Positions 1-11,529 of a stretch of 64,000 bases of DNA are shown here, piece by piece. Location of the stretch: contig JAQOTA010000052.1 in assembly GCA_029532415.1 (NCBI GenBank), positions 2,728,001-2,792,000 on the forward strand, in the 5' to 3' direction. Source of the stretch: Marasmius tenuissimus. Taxonomy: Eukaryota > Basidiomycota > Agaricomycetes > Agaricales > Marasmiaceae. Position 1 is the stretch's first letter. Each line of letters starts with the position of its first letter. The position numbers were made by a program, and so were the translations under genes. The notes under the pieces were generated by a model that worked only from the letters and a program-made list of their open reading frames with translations, was not told the DNA's origin and made no database searches.

Positions 1-1394
1 GAACACGTATTGTCGTCCGGTGAGAGACCCAAGTTCAACGTTTCCAATTGTCCGAGCGGGAGCGCCTGAACTACGGACCGGAACAGGGCTTGCATCGGAC
101 CCGTGAACTCGAAGAGGTCTACCTGCAGATGAAACGGCGAGACGAAACTGCCACCGTCTACGTCTTGCCATGACGAAGGCTCCTTCGGCTCGCTCTGCGT
201 GTTGGCTTTAACGGATAACGGCGGAAAAGTCGTCTCGATGGATAACCACTTGAAGAATTGCTCGCTGTTGGTCGACGCTGAGTAGATCTGAGATAGCGTA
301 TGGAACAACGCAATCGCGTGTCTATCTCCCTGTGGAGGTAACAAGAACGATTTGCAAGTGAGATGGACTGCGGCGGATGCGGGAAAGGATATGTTTTGTA
401 ATAGATGGTCGCAGTTACGCAGTGTTCCGGAGAGGCGTAAACGAGTGAGTTTTGGCAGGTCGACGACGGAAGTCGGGGCGGGCCTTTCCGATGTGTAGAG
501 GGGCAACGAGTTTATCAGTTCTAGAACTGAAAGTCCAGGCATTTCTTGGAGGGCTTCTAGGAGCTGCTTTGTGGAGGGACATTGGGGGCAATGGGAAACG
601 AGGGGTTCGTCGTGAGGTTCGTGGAGGATGAGAGTGGTGAGGTTCTTCAATAATGAAGTAGACCATGGGAAGTGAAACCCGGTAATCTTGAGCTTTCTGA
701 GCTGAGGTGCATCCCCAGCAAACATATTGTCAGGGAAGGTGAGATTGGAACGACCGGTGATATCCAGCGTGTGGAGTAACGGTGCGGGCTTGTCCAGATT
801 GGCGAATAGCGCATTACTGTCGTGTGCTAAATGGGTAGAATGAACGACTAAACTCCTGATCCTTCCAACGTTCGATAGTGCCTCTGTCAGACCGTCCACA
901 ACGCGTGGGCTGAGAATCGGGTGCATGACCACGACATCCAGAGGTGCAGCCTTCGATCTCCGAATCATCTCCCGTGCCAATGCAGGATGCGAGAAGTCAA
1001 TTCGGGACCATATAGATGCCGTGTTCAACGCTACGGTACGCCATTGCCTGCACACCTGCGTAACGTTAAGCCATGTTATCTTGTATGGCCATCCCGTCGG
1101 TCGATACGCGATGCAGTAACCGAATATGATGCTCATGATTTCGGTGGGTAATTGGGAGAATGGAACGAGTGAGTTGTGTTCAGTCTTGAGTTTTAGACAT
1201 AGTTGCTCTGCTTCACGGAGTTTCTCGTCTACAGATATTAGCTGGGGGTTCGTGGTCTTCCGTGGAGGTGGTACTGTCCTTCCAATGAGCTACTCGTCAT
1301 GCATAGAATATTCAGATTACTCACTTTGTGGTCCCTCAAAAGATCCATTTCTTGTTCTTGTAGGTATCGCTGGGCAACAGAGTGGTAGCATCAT
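1..1394 (-). CDS. F-box/LRR-like protein, 3' end cut by window edge
   Basis: Probable substrate-recognition subunit of an SCF-type ubiquitin ligase (inference from the F-box). The minus strand reads openly from about 1273 to base 1. An F-box-like segment begins with LPTEIMSIIFGYC and continues to the VCRQWRTVALNTASIW box typical of Agaricomycete F-box proteins. Irregular leucine-rich segments follow (for example LRKLKITGFHFPWSTSLLKN). A coiled stretch (SVDEKLREAEQL) precedes the F-box. I favour the ATG at 1394 with a 51-base intron (about 1274-1324, GTGAGT..ACAG). An alternative ATG at 1348 would need an unusually short 35-base intron, so the N-terminus is tentative. The gene is divergent from the F-box gene at 1755, and its C-terminus lies outside the window. 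Confidence 0.75.
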
Positions 1395-1754
1395 TCGCTT
1401 GGCTTGAATAAAGTTAGACGGGTGGAGTAAGTACATCGTGAAGGATGGACTTACAAATTAACGATTCTTGGCTGAGCAGATATTTTCTGGTATCTTTAAA
1501 TTTCGATAGGATATAGAAGGTGATTGAGTTTCGCAGTTGAGGTGTCGATTGTAAGTAGGGCTGTTCAATGACGCTGGGGTCTCATGGTTTCTTGCAAGTC
1601 AACAGTGCGTGGGAGATTCGAAGGGTACCGATTTGCTGAGTCAGACAACTGGCTACGCGAACGATTGCGCTCTAGCCACAGTTGTCTTCGTCCGCTATCC
1701 CTCTGCTATACTGCCAATACCATCCGGAATATTCTTACCTGGTCCTATCTGCCT
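1395..1754. promoter_or_regulatory. Shared spacer between two divergent F-box genes
   Basis: About 360 bases separate the probable start codons of two divergently transcribed F-box genes, so both core promoters should lie here. I see no clear TATA box or other named element. Confidence 0.35.
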
Positions 1755-3492
1755 ATGAATTCTGAGGGCGATGTCAAAAACCGAGGTTTGTTCTCACTAG
1801 ACACTTCTACCGGAACGGCAATTTGACGCATAGCTGTTAGCAGAAATTGGACCACACTCAAACGCCGATGACTTTGAGGAGGAGCAATTTAACAGAGTGG
1901 ATACAGAAGACCAGGCACAGTATGGACGGAACCCACTGGCCCCTCTCAATCGTCTCCCTCCGGAGATTCTAGGATACGTCTTCATACTGTGGGCCGATGC
2001 GCATTACGATGACGAGGGCTACGGGTTGCCTATCAGATTTGTCGACATTTTACTTGTGTGCCGTCTCTGGCGCAACATTGCCTATAATACTCCTCGCTTG
2101 TGGTCTACACCACATGTTAGGTATCCCCAGTATGCACAACATATGTTGAAACTGGCCAAGTCGACACCACTGAACCTCGTTTGGACGGACAACATCATCG
2201 TCATCGATTCAGAACGACTAATGAGGAGTTCAGAACCGGTGAAACTCTTCTTGTCGGCTATCGCTCATCCCTCCGGTATCGCCAGTCTGCGACTTCAAGG
2301 TCGCGAACCAATCCTACGGTTTTTGCTATCCCAAATGATCCATCCCCTCCCCCTCTTACGCTCCATCACTATCCAGTACACCTCTCTAATGACCCCATTA
2401 TCATTCCCGGAGAACTTCCTCGGAGGTAATGCTCCAGGTCTATACAAACTTGATCTGGACCTCAGCAGATTTCGGGTTCCCTGGGGTTCCCCAATCCTGC
2501 GAAATCTCAGATACCTTTCTATGTCATACGGGGCACGGTATTCTCATCTTCCAGATCTTATTCATGGTCTTCAAGGGTTGAAGCACCTGGAAACCCTCCA
2601 TCTCCGGTATCGAATATCCGGACGGGACGCATATCACTCCCTCGACCTGGGTGTCAGAGCAGAGCTTCCCCGTCTTCGCGATTTCACAGCAGAATCGTCC
2701 GCCGTCCTTCACTGCTCTAGGCTTCTTGAGAGCATCTCTTTTCCTAGGTCCACTTCCTTGACCCTCAGTTGTTCTGTATTCCCGCTCGCGGAGGACAGTC
2801 ACATTGAAGGCCTATTTAATAGCCTGAAAGGGCTTTTCTCACAGGACGTGATCGACTGCCCTAGAGAGGTGAGATCACTCCAGTTGTGCTTTAGTAAGCA
2901 CACCACCACCCGGACGAAGGCATTGCATATGCACATCAATGCTCGGAGTCAAGGAGACGATCAGGCGGGAGAGGATCCTGATAGGGATACCCAAGATCAT
3001 CTGTCGCGTCTATCCTTAATTGTACACGAGGATTTGAATGGATCTAGCACAGCACGCGGTGTGCGGGGTATGCTCGGGGATCTCCCCTATCTCGAACGCC
3101 TTTCGTTGCAGTCGGAATTCGAGGACGAGGACGAACTGGTATGTCCACTGTTGGACCAATCGACTCTTTTGACGTGGGTCTGCCTTGGTCGTAAGGCACC
3201 CGTCGTGAATTTTCTAAAGGCTCTAGGACGCGGTCTTTCCCAGTCGTCTACTGGTGCGGTAGAAGGAACTGTTGTCTTTCTTCCCGCGTTGAAGACCCTT
3301 GAACTTCACTCAGTGGATTTTGAGGGTTCTCTCCAACTTCTTCTGGAGGTTTTGGTGTTGCGAAAGAAGAATGGATTTCCGATTGAGAAGTTGGTGTTGA
3401 AGGATTCGTGCAGAATGGAGGGTCGCCATGTGGAAGAAATCATGGGAGTGGTGAAGATATTTAACTGGGATGGTCGGACCTACAATTCTTGA
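1755..3492 (+). CDS. F-box/LRR-like protein
   Basis: Probable SCF substrate receptor, target unknown. The long open frame has no ATG near its 5' end. An ATG at 1755 joins it through a 55-base intron at 1786-1840 (GTTTGT..GTTAG, with a TTTGAC branch-like site), giving an N-terminus that begins MNSEGDVKNRAEIG. The F-box core is LNRLPPEILGYVFILWADA, followed by VCRLWRNIAYNTPRLW. Leucine-rich segments then run to the end. The product is about 550 residues, usual for this family. It is divergent from the F-box gene on its left. The first intron and start are inferred from splice signals; the rest is a single exon. Confidence 0.82.
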
Positions 3493-3625
3493 TTCTGTCT
3501 CTGAGCTTCCTGTACTTTCCATTAGTTTACTTTTACGTATAGGTAAGGGAACCCCTCTAAAGTATGTACTGTAGAAATCAATCTTTTGATCGTACACTCC
3601 CTCGTTCGGAGTTCCTGTGGCTCAA

Positions 3626-3665
3626 TCGCGTCGCGTCGCGCGTTGTGGGGAAATTTGAAATTTCG
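3626..3665. repeat. Conserved GC-rich + AT-palindromic element, copy 1
   Basis: A tcgcg-repeat run followed by GGGGAAATTTGAAATTTC, which is almost its own reverse complement. It recurs nearly unchanged at 7533-7570 although surrounding spacer sequence has drifted. This makes it the best-preserved noncoding part of the duplicated unit. Confidence 0.6.
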
Positions 3666-3984
3666 TTGAAAACGCGTCAGCCCCGGCCCGGTCTTCGTGG
3701 TCTCACCCCGTCATGGGCGCACCTGGGTCCTGCTTTGACGACGACGACGCAAAGTCATCCCTCATCATCTGCCTGCGGCCTCTTCCTTCGTCCCAACCTC
3801 TTGAGCTCACTCGGCCGCGCGGATAGCTTGACGACCCACTGGGCATGCGAAACAGCAATACCGGATCGAGTAATCGCAGCAACCAAGCGCACCTGCGGAC
3901 CCGTAACCTGTCCACGCTGAAGCTCTTGCGGAGTGAGGCGCAAGAATGGATAGTCATCAGTGCTAGTGATTCGTCGGGCATCTT

Positions 3985-4340
3985 TCGCAAAATGGTGTCA
4001 TCGTTGCTCCTGGAAAATCGCTGTCTCGTTTCAGAGCTACTTTTGCTATGTCGGATGGTTTTTTGAATTCCGAATCCAAATGGCTGACGTTGTTCATCTA
4101 TGGACGTGGCTTTGAGATGCAGAGGAAGGAGGGACAAACTGTTGAGGATAGGCCCAGGTGAGCACCGCCTTTTCATTGATAGATTGGATCAGATTTGACG
4201 TTTTTCAACCCTGGTACGTAGACCTTCCCGACTGTTGGGCCGTCAAAGAAAGGGAGAGCGGGCGGATACCGCGTTTTCCTAGTAGCTTTTGCGTTCGAGA
4301 CAGTCTTGATGCCTCGAAGGGAGGTATACATGCCTCACTA
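3985..4340 (+). pseudogene. Remnant of a STAND/NACHT gene C-terminal end
   Basis: A short stretch reads RCLVSELLLLCRMVF and then stops. It matches the HCRLDTELFTLFQTVFGLAEG block near the C-terminus of the complete STAND gene at 12717. A later stretch (RIPRFPSSFCVRDS, near 4265) matches the equivalent part of the better-preserved remnant at 7845-8240. Frame breaks and missing parts rule out a functional product. It sits upstream of a P450 just as its counterpart does. Confidence 0.6.
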
Positions 4341-4882
4341 CGTTCCCCATCAAACTCCTGTAGTATGGTTCGTTGTTTCTACCGTTGCTCTGTATCCGTT
4401 GCTTTATCTCTGATTTTGAGTTCAGGTACCTTCAAACAGTTTATCGCGAAGTTGAATTATACTACCTTTTGATTCCCAAATCATAGCATTGTGAGGTGCC
4501 TGAACTTCATCATCATGAAGATGCTTCTGCTTGACAGAAGAATCAGCTCTTGGATGGTACTTGTAGTTGCAATACGCTGCACTCTTTGCCTTTCCACTCA
4601 CACACTGGACCGAATCATAGCATCTCGAAAGTCATCGCTTTCGCGACAGTTTTGGCTTGGTATTATGCGTTATTGGCTTAAGTCCCAACCACGGAACAAA
4701 AAACCGTTGTTGATATCGGGAACATGTAAACACGGTGGCTGAACGGTGAATGACCTCAACAGGACCTTTCCCAAACATGGTGAGGTCGTGTTCGGCCACC
4801 GACCTTCCATCGACGGGCGAGCTTTGAGAGACTGTAGGTGTCGGATATGAACGAGATTCAGGGTATGGAGACGCAGCTTTCC
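4341..4882. other. Noncoding stretch upstream of P450 copy 1
   Basis: No convincing ORF. The last 250 bases align with the region upstream of P450 copy 2 and are probably promoter. Confidence 0.4.
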
Positions 4883-4889
4883 TATAAAT
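4883..4889 (+). promoter_or_regulatory. TATA box of P450 copy 1
   Basis: TATAAAT 55 bases before the ATG. It is conserved in sequence (CTTTCCTATAAAT) and spacing in P450 copy 2. Confidence 0.65.
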
Positions 4890-4937
4890 TCAAGCTCTGA
4901 AAGCCGCTCTTTTCTCCAGCCTGTTATACACGCAGAC

Positions 4938-7280
4938 ATGTCCTCGTTTTTCAGGCTCTCCTTGATCGCAGCCGGCGTTGTCATCGTCATACGCCAGGTT
5001 GATCGAGCTCGCCGTTGTCAGGCGTTACTCCCTCCCGGTCCCAAGGGACTTCCCATTCTGGGCAACGTCCGCGACATTGGCGAACGTCAAGACTTCCTTT
5101 GGGTCACTTACTCTCAATGGGCGCGACAATTTGGGGACGTCTTTCACCTCAGCTGCTTTGGCGATCATACTATCGTCCTCAACTCACTTGAAGCAACGAC
5201 AGAGCTTCTCGAGAAGAGGTCCCAGAATTATTCGGATCGGCCAGGTATGTTGTTCGAAACCGTAGTAACGCCACCTATTCACACCTCTCTTTTAGATATG
5301 ACTATGCTTGGTCTCACAGGGTACGTCCGTTCACCGTTGCTAAGTATTCTCAGCTCACTCGTTCTTTGATCAGCCTGAAGTGGCAAATCGGGTGTAAGGA
5401 CTTCAGACCACTTCAGCTTACTCTATCGCTATCGCTGACTTTACCCTTCTGACCTTTGTAGTCATGAGGTACTCCGACTCATGGAGGTATGCACCTCCAT
5501 CGTTATTCGGCGTTTGAACGCCCGTTGCCTGACCCGTTACTCAGGCTACATCGCAAGACCTTCTATTACTCATTTCAAAGCACCAAACTGCCAGCGTACT
5601 ACGACTTCCAACGAGACGCAGTTACCAACCTTTTAGGGAAACTCAGAACGTTCCCGGAGGCCTATTTTGACCATATCAACTAGTGAGTGGAAGGTTGTCG
5701 GTCATCACAAACGCTGGCTCGCTCAAATTGGGGGTAGCTTCGCCGGTTCAATTATCTTGAAGGTCATCTATGGATACACGCTCAAAACTGAGAACGACTC
5801 CTACCTTAAATTGTTGCACCAGGCGCTGGAGGGCATGATTTCCGTGATGGACCACGGGTCGTTTTGGGTGGACTATCTCCCTATCCTGAAATATATTCCA
5901 GGTAAATTCCGTTCAATTCTCAGGGGTTATGTCACTCATATCTTCTCGAGCTTGGGTACCTGGAGCTTCGTTCAAGAAAAAGGCCCATGAATGGTTTGCG
6001 AATAACAAAGAAGTGAAAGAAAGACCATGGGACTGGGTGAAACAAGGAGAAGTACAATTGTTTATCGTCAGCGTCTATTTTGCGTGTCTCATAGTCTTCC
6101 CAGGCCGCCGGAATAGCCGATTCATCACTTTGCACTCAGACTGCAGAACGTCTGGGAGTCATCATGGGGGAGGGGTCCGAGACGGAAGACATGATCAAGA
6201 ATTGTGCTTTTTCTGCGTACGCGGGTAACTACTCGTCATGCTTACCTCCACTTAATCCTCGCTGACTCCCGGTGACTTGCCTTCGTAGCGGGTGTAGAAA
6301 CAGTGAGATGATGATTGACCTACCGCAAGCCAATCCCGACGTACTGACACGCTCGCCCTAATCAGAGTGTATCAATCCTTACAACGTTCATCCTTGCAAT
6401 GACCCTCCATCCGGAAGTCCAAGCCCGTGCGCAGAAAGAGATCGAAAGTGTGGTGGGTCCTGGCGGTCTTCCCGACTTCAATGACAGAGACAGTCTTCCT
6501 TATGTCAATGCCATCGTCGCCGAGGTGCTGCGATGGCGTCCACCATTACCGCTCTGTGAGTAGTCAGAGTGTTCTTTCCCCCCTTTATTTGTGGTCCTCA
6601 CCATACGGATCGAAGCTGTTCCTCATCGAGCCGTCAACGATGATGTTTACGCGGGCTACCACATTCCTGCAGGTGTGTGTTATGTTGTACTAGTAGGTTT
6701 TCACGCGCTAATTGGGACACTGAAAGGTGCGACGGTCGTCGGCAATGTCTGGTACGTACTACGTACCATCACGCATGGACCGACAACTGAATTTAATACT
6801 GATTTGCTTTTGAGCAGGGCCATAACGCACGACGAGAACTTGTACGGCCCTGACGTTCAGGACTTCAACCCGGACAGGTTCATGAAATCTGATGGGAAGA
6901 ACCCCCCTTTCCCCAACCAAATATTTGGATTTGGTCGAAGGTAGTCAACGACACTCCCTACGCATTGCTGTCGGTCGCTGATCAGGGCTACTGTACCCGA
7001 TCTACAGAATATGCCCTGGACAGGACTTTGCAATGAACTCCTTATACCTCGCGGTCTCGAATATCCTCGCCAGCTATACTATCGCAAAGCCACTGGATGA
7101 GAACGGCAATGAAATCGTCCCGAATATTGATTATAATGATGGTGCGGTCAGGTTGGTTGTCATTTTTCGTTGGTGGTCGCTGCTCGAGCTTGAACTCACG
7201 ACCAGAATTTCAGCTACCCGAAACCACACACATGTAAATTCATTCCCAGGTCCCCCGTGGAAGGCACGGTTGTTGTATAA
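4938..7280 (+). CDS. Cytochrome P450 monooxygenase, copy 1
   Basis: Microsomal heme-thiolate monooxygenase, substrate unknown. By hand-splicing I obtain 15 exons and about 505 residues, normal for a fungal CYP. Visible in order: an N-terminal membrane anchor (SLIAAGVVIVIRQV), the proline hinge PPGPKGLPILGN at about 31-42, the I-helix motif AGVETSVS near 300, the K-helix EVLR near 358, FNPDRF, and the heme loop FGFGRRICPG near 431-440 with the axial Cys at about 438. All splice sites have GT..AG ends; the donor after WQIG is GTAAGG. No inactivating change was seen. It forms a tandem pair with the P450 at 8885. The family resembles Agaricomycete P450s of the O-methylsterigmatocystin-oxidoreductase-like group; the CYP number cannot be assigned by eye. 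Confidence 0.9.
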
Positions 7281-7532
7281 ACCCTAGAGAATCTTGTGTC
7301 CATAGTAGGAGTCTGAAAATGAAAAAGTAGACCAAATCCCAAAGGTTGTGCCCTCAGAAAGAGTTTTCGTTGGCTTAGTGAGAGTCGTGTTGGAGCGGGA
7401 AAGACGAGTGGGTCAAAGTGATATATGCAAGTGTGATCATGGATCGTTGTCGTTGTGCTATAGTCGAAGTCTACTCCGACTATACACTCTGAGGTATGTA
7501 AATCAATCTGACCCCGAAATAGGTACACTCCC

Positions 7533-7570
7533 CGCGTCGCGTCGCGCGTTGCGGGGAAATTTGAAATTTC
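7533..7570. repeat. Conserved GC-rich + AT-palindromic element, copy 2
   Basis: Second copy of the cgcgtcgcg-run plus GGGGAAATTTGAAATTTC element. Only a few bases differ from the copy at 3626. Confidence 0.6.
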
Positions 7571-7844
7571 GGCGGACGCGTCAGACCTCGGGCCGGTTAC
7601 CGGTCCTTGTAATGGGCCTTCAATTGTACATGCGACACTCATGTTACGACGGCGACGACGCAACTCTCGTTGTCTGTATCCTCTTTGATTGCTACTTTCT
7701 AAACTCATTTGATCAAGAAAACTGTCAAGCTCGAGACACGACACGTTTGGCATGGAAAACAGCAGCTTCAAGTCGTGAGTGGTGGAAACCTTGTCTCCCG
7801 GTCCAAGACAAATCTGGCTTCAATCCAGCGCATAAAACTCTTTG

Positions 7845-8240
7845 GGAGACACTGTCGTCTCGACGCGGAGCTAATTTTGCTCTGTCGAATTGTTCTCAGA
7901 CTTGCAGAAAGCTGTTCGACTTTGACGATGTATCCCCGAGATGTAGAGGAGGGAAGGCCAAATCTACTTGAATGGATCGAGGTGTGTCATATCTTTCATC
8001 GGCGTATGATCTCGGCACTGACCATCTTCTTTCCTGTTAGACCTTCCCTGACTGGTTCGTCGAAGAAGGGAAAGCTCTGAAAGCGCAAGTCCTCACTCTG
8101 CCTTGGGAACGGTGGGCACGGAATTGGGACGACTATGTCAACAAACGATTGATTCGGTAGAGGGAAGCGATTCAGAGTGAGCGAATACCGTGTTTCCCTA
8201 GCAGCTTTTCCGTCTCGGACCTTCTTAATCCCTCGGAAAG
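7845..8240 (+). pseudogene. Remnant of STAND/NACHT gene C-terminal exons
   Basis: Two exon-like pieces survive with their intron. The first reads RHCRLDAELILLCRIVLRLA and ends PNLLEWIE before a GTGTGT donor. After an AG near 8040 the second reads TFPDWFVEEGKALKAQVLTL and stops in VNKRLIR. Both match the last two exons of the complete STAND genes (EWID / TFPERFAEEGKALKTQ). The NACHT domain is missing, so this is a tail fragment. Downstream sequence (RIPCFPSSFSVSD) is shared with the unit 1 remnant. Expression as a short peptide cannot be excluded. Confidence 0.6.
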
Positions 8241-8831
8241 GTATGTGTAGCCTACATTCTTTATTCGACTCCCATTCGATCCAGCGCCTCCATCGTCCCT
8301 TTGTACTCGTCGTCTGATCTAGTTGATTCTTCAGGTTCATACAGCTTGTCGTGTTTAACCATATTAGGGAGCAGTCCGGCACATCGTGAGGCTTTAGCCT
8401 TTTGGTTTCAAAATCAGGGCATTGCGGAGTATACACCTAAACCTCATGATGCTGATAGTACTCAATTCTCGGATGGTTCTAGCCGAATAAAGTTGCGATA
8501 TGCTACACTCCTTCCCGCTCAACTCTCACACGTCACTGAACCCTACGACCTCAGAAATTATCATTTCCGCGACAGCTTTGGCCCAGCATTATGCGCCATT
8601 ACTATTAGCATCTGTCAAGTTCTGACTATGGGGCAAAGCGCTGACGGAGGTCGTCGTTGACATTGGTATTACCAGAGTAATGTGAGCTTTGGTGGCTGAA
8701 TGACCTCGACAGGATCCTTCCCCGATATGGTGAAGTCATGTTTAGCCACCGACCTTGCATTTACCAGCTTCAGTGTGAGCACAGATGGTGACGATAGACG
8801 AGATTCAAGGTATGTGGAGACCCCGCTTTCC

Positions 8832-8838
8832 TATAAAT
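8832..8838 (+). promoter_or_regulatory. TATA box of P450 copy 2
   Basis: TATAAAT 53 bases before the ATG at 8885, matching the position in copy 1. Confidence 0.65.
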
Positions 8839-8884
8839 GCAAGCCCTGATAATCGCATTCCTCCGGCCTGTTATACACACAGAC

Positions 8885-11218
8885 ATGTACTCGTTTCTCT
8901 CTCTCTCCTTGCTTGCAGCCGGGGTTTTCATTGTTGTACGCCAGATTGATCGAGCTCGCCGTCGTCAAGCTTCACTCCCTCCCGGTCCTAAGGGACTCCC
9001 CATTCTGGGCAACGTCCGCGACATTACCAAACGTCAAGACTTCCTTTGGGTCACTTATTCTCAATGGGCGCAGCAATTTGGAGACGTTATTCACCTCAAC
9101 TGCTTTGGCGAACATACCATCGTCCTTAACTCGCTCGAAGCAACGACAGAGCTTCTTGAGAAGAGGTCTCAGAATTATTCGGATCGGCCAGGCGAGTTGT
9201 TCAATCTCTATTACAAAGCTACGTGCTCACACGTCCTCTAGACATGACTATGCTCGGCCTCACTGGGTGCGTCTGTCCACTGTTACCATCTATCTTCCGC
9301 TCAGTCATCCTTTGATCAGAGGAAAGTGGCAAATCGCCTGTGAGGACTTCGGACTGCTTCAGGTTGTTCGATCGCTGACCTTGCCATTCATCTGACCTTT
9401 TTAGTTATGAGGTACTCCGACTCCTGGAGGTATGGGCTGCTGTCACTTACTATTCGGCATCCGAACGTTCCTCGCCTGACTTGTTCGCTACAAAACTCAG
9501 GCTACACCGCAAGACCTTCCATAACTCATTCCAAGGCCCCAACCTAACCGGGTACTACGACATACAACGAGACGCAGTTACCAATCTTGTGAAAAAGCTC
9601 GGAACGTCCCCGGATGCATATTTCGACCATATAAACTAGTAAGTAACGGTTTCTCCGATCGATTCTCTGCTGGCTGGCTCACATCCGGGATAGCTACGCT
9701 GGTTCAATCATTTTGAAGATCACCTATGGGTATACGCTTAAAACAGAGGACGACCCCTACCTCCATTTGTTGTACAAGGCGCTGGAGGGCATGATTCCCG
9801 TAATGGATCACGGATCGTTCTGGGTGGACTATCTCCCTATTCTGAAATATATTCCAGGTAGATTCCGTCTACTTCTCGGGAATTGCGTCGCTCACGAATT
9901 ATCAAGCTTGGGTACCTGGAGCGTCGTTCAAGAGAAAGGCTAATGAATGGTTCGCGAATAACAAGGACGTAAAGGAAACGCCATGGGGCTGGGTGAAACA
10001 AGGAGAAGTACAGTTCCTTTCCCATCAACGTACATTCTTGAATGTCTGACAAACTCGCTAGGCCGCCGGAATAGCTGATTCGTCGCTCTGCACCCAGACC
10101 GCAGAACGTCTTGGGGTTACTCTCGGAGAAGGCTCTGAGATGGAAGACATGCTCAAAAATTGTGCCTTTTCAGCGTATACAGGTACATAATCATCCTTTC
10201 TCAAATTTTTCTCACTTTCATGACTTTATTCTACACAGCGGGCGTAGAGACAGTGAGTTTATTCGCCCAGTGCAGCAATTCGAAGTCGGTGCTGGGGCCT
10301 CCGATGTACTTATTGCCCCGATCAGAGTGTATCAGCACTTCTCACATTTATCCTTGCGATGACCCTCCATCCGGAAGTTCAAGCCCGCGCACAGAAAGAA
10401 ATTGAAAGTGTGGTGGGTCCTGGCGGCCTTCCAGACTTCAATGATAGGGAGAGTCTACCCTATATCAATGCCATCGTCGCCGAAGTGCTGCGATGGCATC
10501 CGCCATTACCTCTATGTGAGTATTTGAATCAATTTCTTCTCCCTTTGCTCACAGTTTGACTCAACGTACCGATCAAAGCTGTCCCCCATCGAGCCGTTAA
10601 CGATGATGTCTACGCGGGCTACCACATTCCTGCAGGTGAGCGAGGTATCGACATCGTTATTCATCGTGCTAATTGACGCGCTCAAAGGTGCAACGGTCAT
10701 TGGCAATGCCTGGTACGCATTACGCGGCACCTATAACTGAGCACAATGCTAAGCCCTCTCTGACCAGGGCTATAATGCACGACGAGGATTTGTATGGTCC
10801 CGATGTCGAAAAGTTCAACCCAGATAGGTTTATGAGAACTGATGGCAAGAATCCCCCTTTCCCTGACCAGGTATTCGGATTCGGTCGAAGGTACCCAGCA
10901 TTCCCTACGTGTCACTCTCCATTGCTAATTAGGGCTATCCGATCCACAGAATATGCCCTGGACAGGACTTCGCACTGAATTCTTTATACCTCACAATCTC
11001 GAATATCCTCGCCAGCTACACCATCGCGAAGCCACTCGATGAGAATGGTAATGAAGTCGACCCGAAGATTGATTACAACGACAACGCGGTCAGGTTGGTT
11101 GTTCTCCACTGGTATTTGCAGCACAAACCCGTCTTACGGCCAGAATTACAGTCTCCCGAAACCCCACAAATGTAAATTCGTCCCCAGGTCACCGATGAAG
11201 GGCTCGGTTATTGCATAA
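8885..11218 (+). CDS. Cytochrome P450 monooxygenase, copy 2
   Basis: Paralogue of the P450 at 4938 with the same 15-exon structure and about 505 residues. The start is the ATG at 8885, aligned to copy 1; an upstream in-frame ATG at 8837 overlaps the TATA box. Visible: anchor SLLAAGVFIVVRQI, hinge PPGPKGLPILGN, I-helix AGVETSVS, K-helix EVLR, FNPDRF, and FGFGRRICPG heme loop with its Cys. The first intron begins GCGAGT instead of the GTATGT of copy 1, so it must splice as a GC-AG intron: the reading phase excludes nearby GT alternatives. All other splice signals are canonical. Substrate unknown; differences from copy 1 are scattered. Confidence 0.88.
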
Positions 11219-11529
11219 TAGCAGAGAATGTCGTGTACACAGTAGTATGTGACTGGACAATGAAAGGACAGACGACATCCAGGAGGTTTTCATAACATTT
11301 GACATTGGTTTAGTAAGTGGTACTGGAGGAGAAAAACCCCGGCGAGTCAAAGTGAGATGATCAGAAACGAACAAAGTTGCCGATTAGCACCATTGCCCTG
11401 CTATACGTCTATTTCTGCGACCGACCTGCCTTACCACTTCCTCTACAGGAACCGTCGGAATACACAACCATTAACCAATTCTCCTTCTCCTTAAGGTTCT
11501 GACTCAACAAGGGCTCCGTGCTTGAGTAA
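11219..11529. other. Noncoding 3' flank of P450 copy 2
   Basis: About the first 60 bases match the 3' flank of P450 copy 1. Nothing coding or structured was seen in the rest. Confidence 0.35.

Larger units (their letters stand above)
3600..7300 (+). repeat. Tandem duplication, unit 1 (STAND-tail remnant + P450)
   Basis: This segment and 7520-11260 are collinear copies. They share the GC-rich/AT-palindromic element, the decayed STAND tail, the sequence just upstream of the P450 (GGTGGCTGAA..AATGACCTC), the TATA box, all P450 exons and introns, and the start of the 3' flank. Coding parts are the most alike; spacers have diverged by many small indels, so the duplication is not recent. Confidence 0.85.
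7520..11260 (+). repeat. Tandem duplication, unit 2 (STAND-tail remnant + P450)
   Basis: Collinear copy of 3600-7300 in direct orientation, with about 240 bases between the units. It preserves the order element, STAND-tail remnant, TATA box, P450 and 3' flank. Its STAND remnant is better preserved than that of unit 1. Confidence 0.85.

Noticed and set aside
1868..1900. Start of the second F-box gene at the near ATG (1868) or GTG (1897)
   Set aside because: The ATG at 1868 is out of frame and GTG is not a normal start in fungi. The spliced ATG at 1755 gives a clean join.
5390..5470. Apparent loss of a splice donor in P450 copy 1 (CAGCTT where copy 2 has CAGGTT)
   Set aside because: The true donor lies earlier in both copies (GTAAGG in copy 1, GTGAGG in copy 2). 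Using it gives WQIG/WQIA joined to FMRYSDSWR in frame, so copy 1 is intact.
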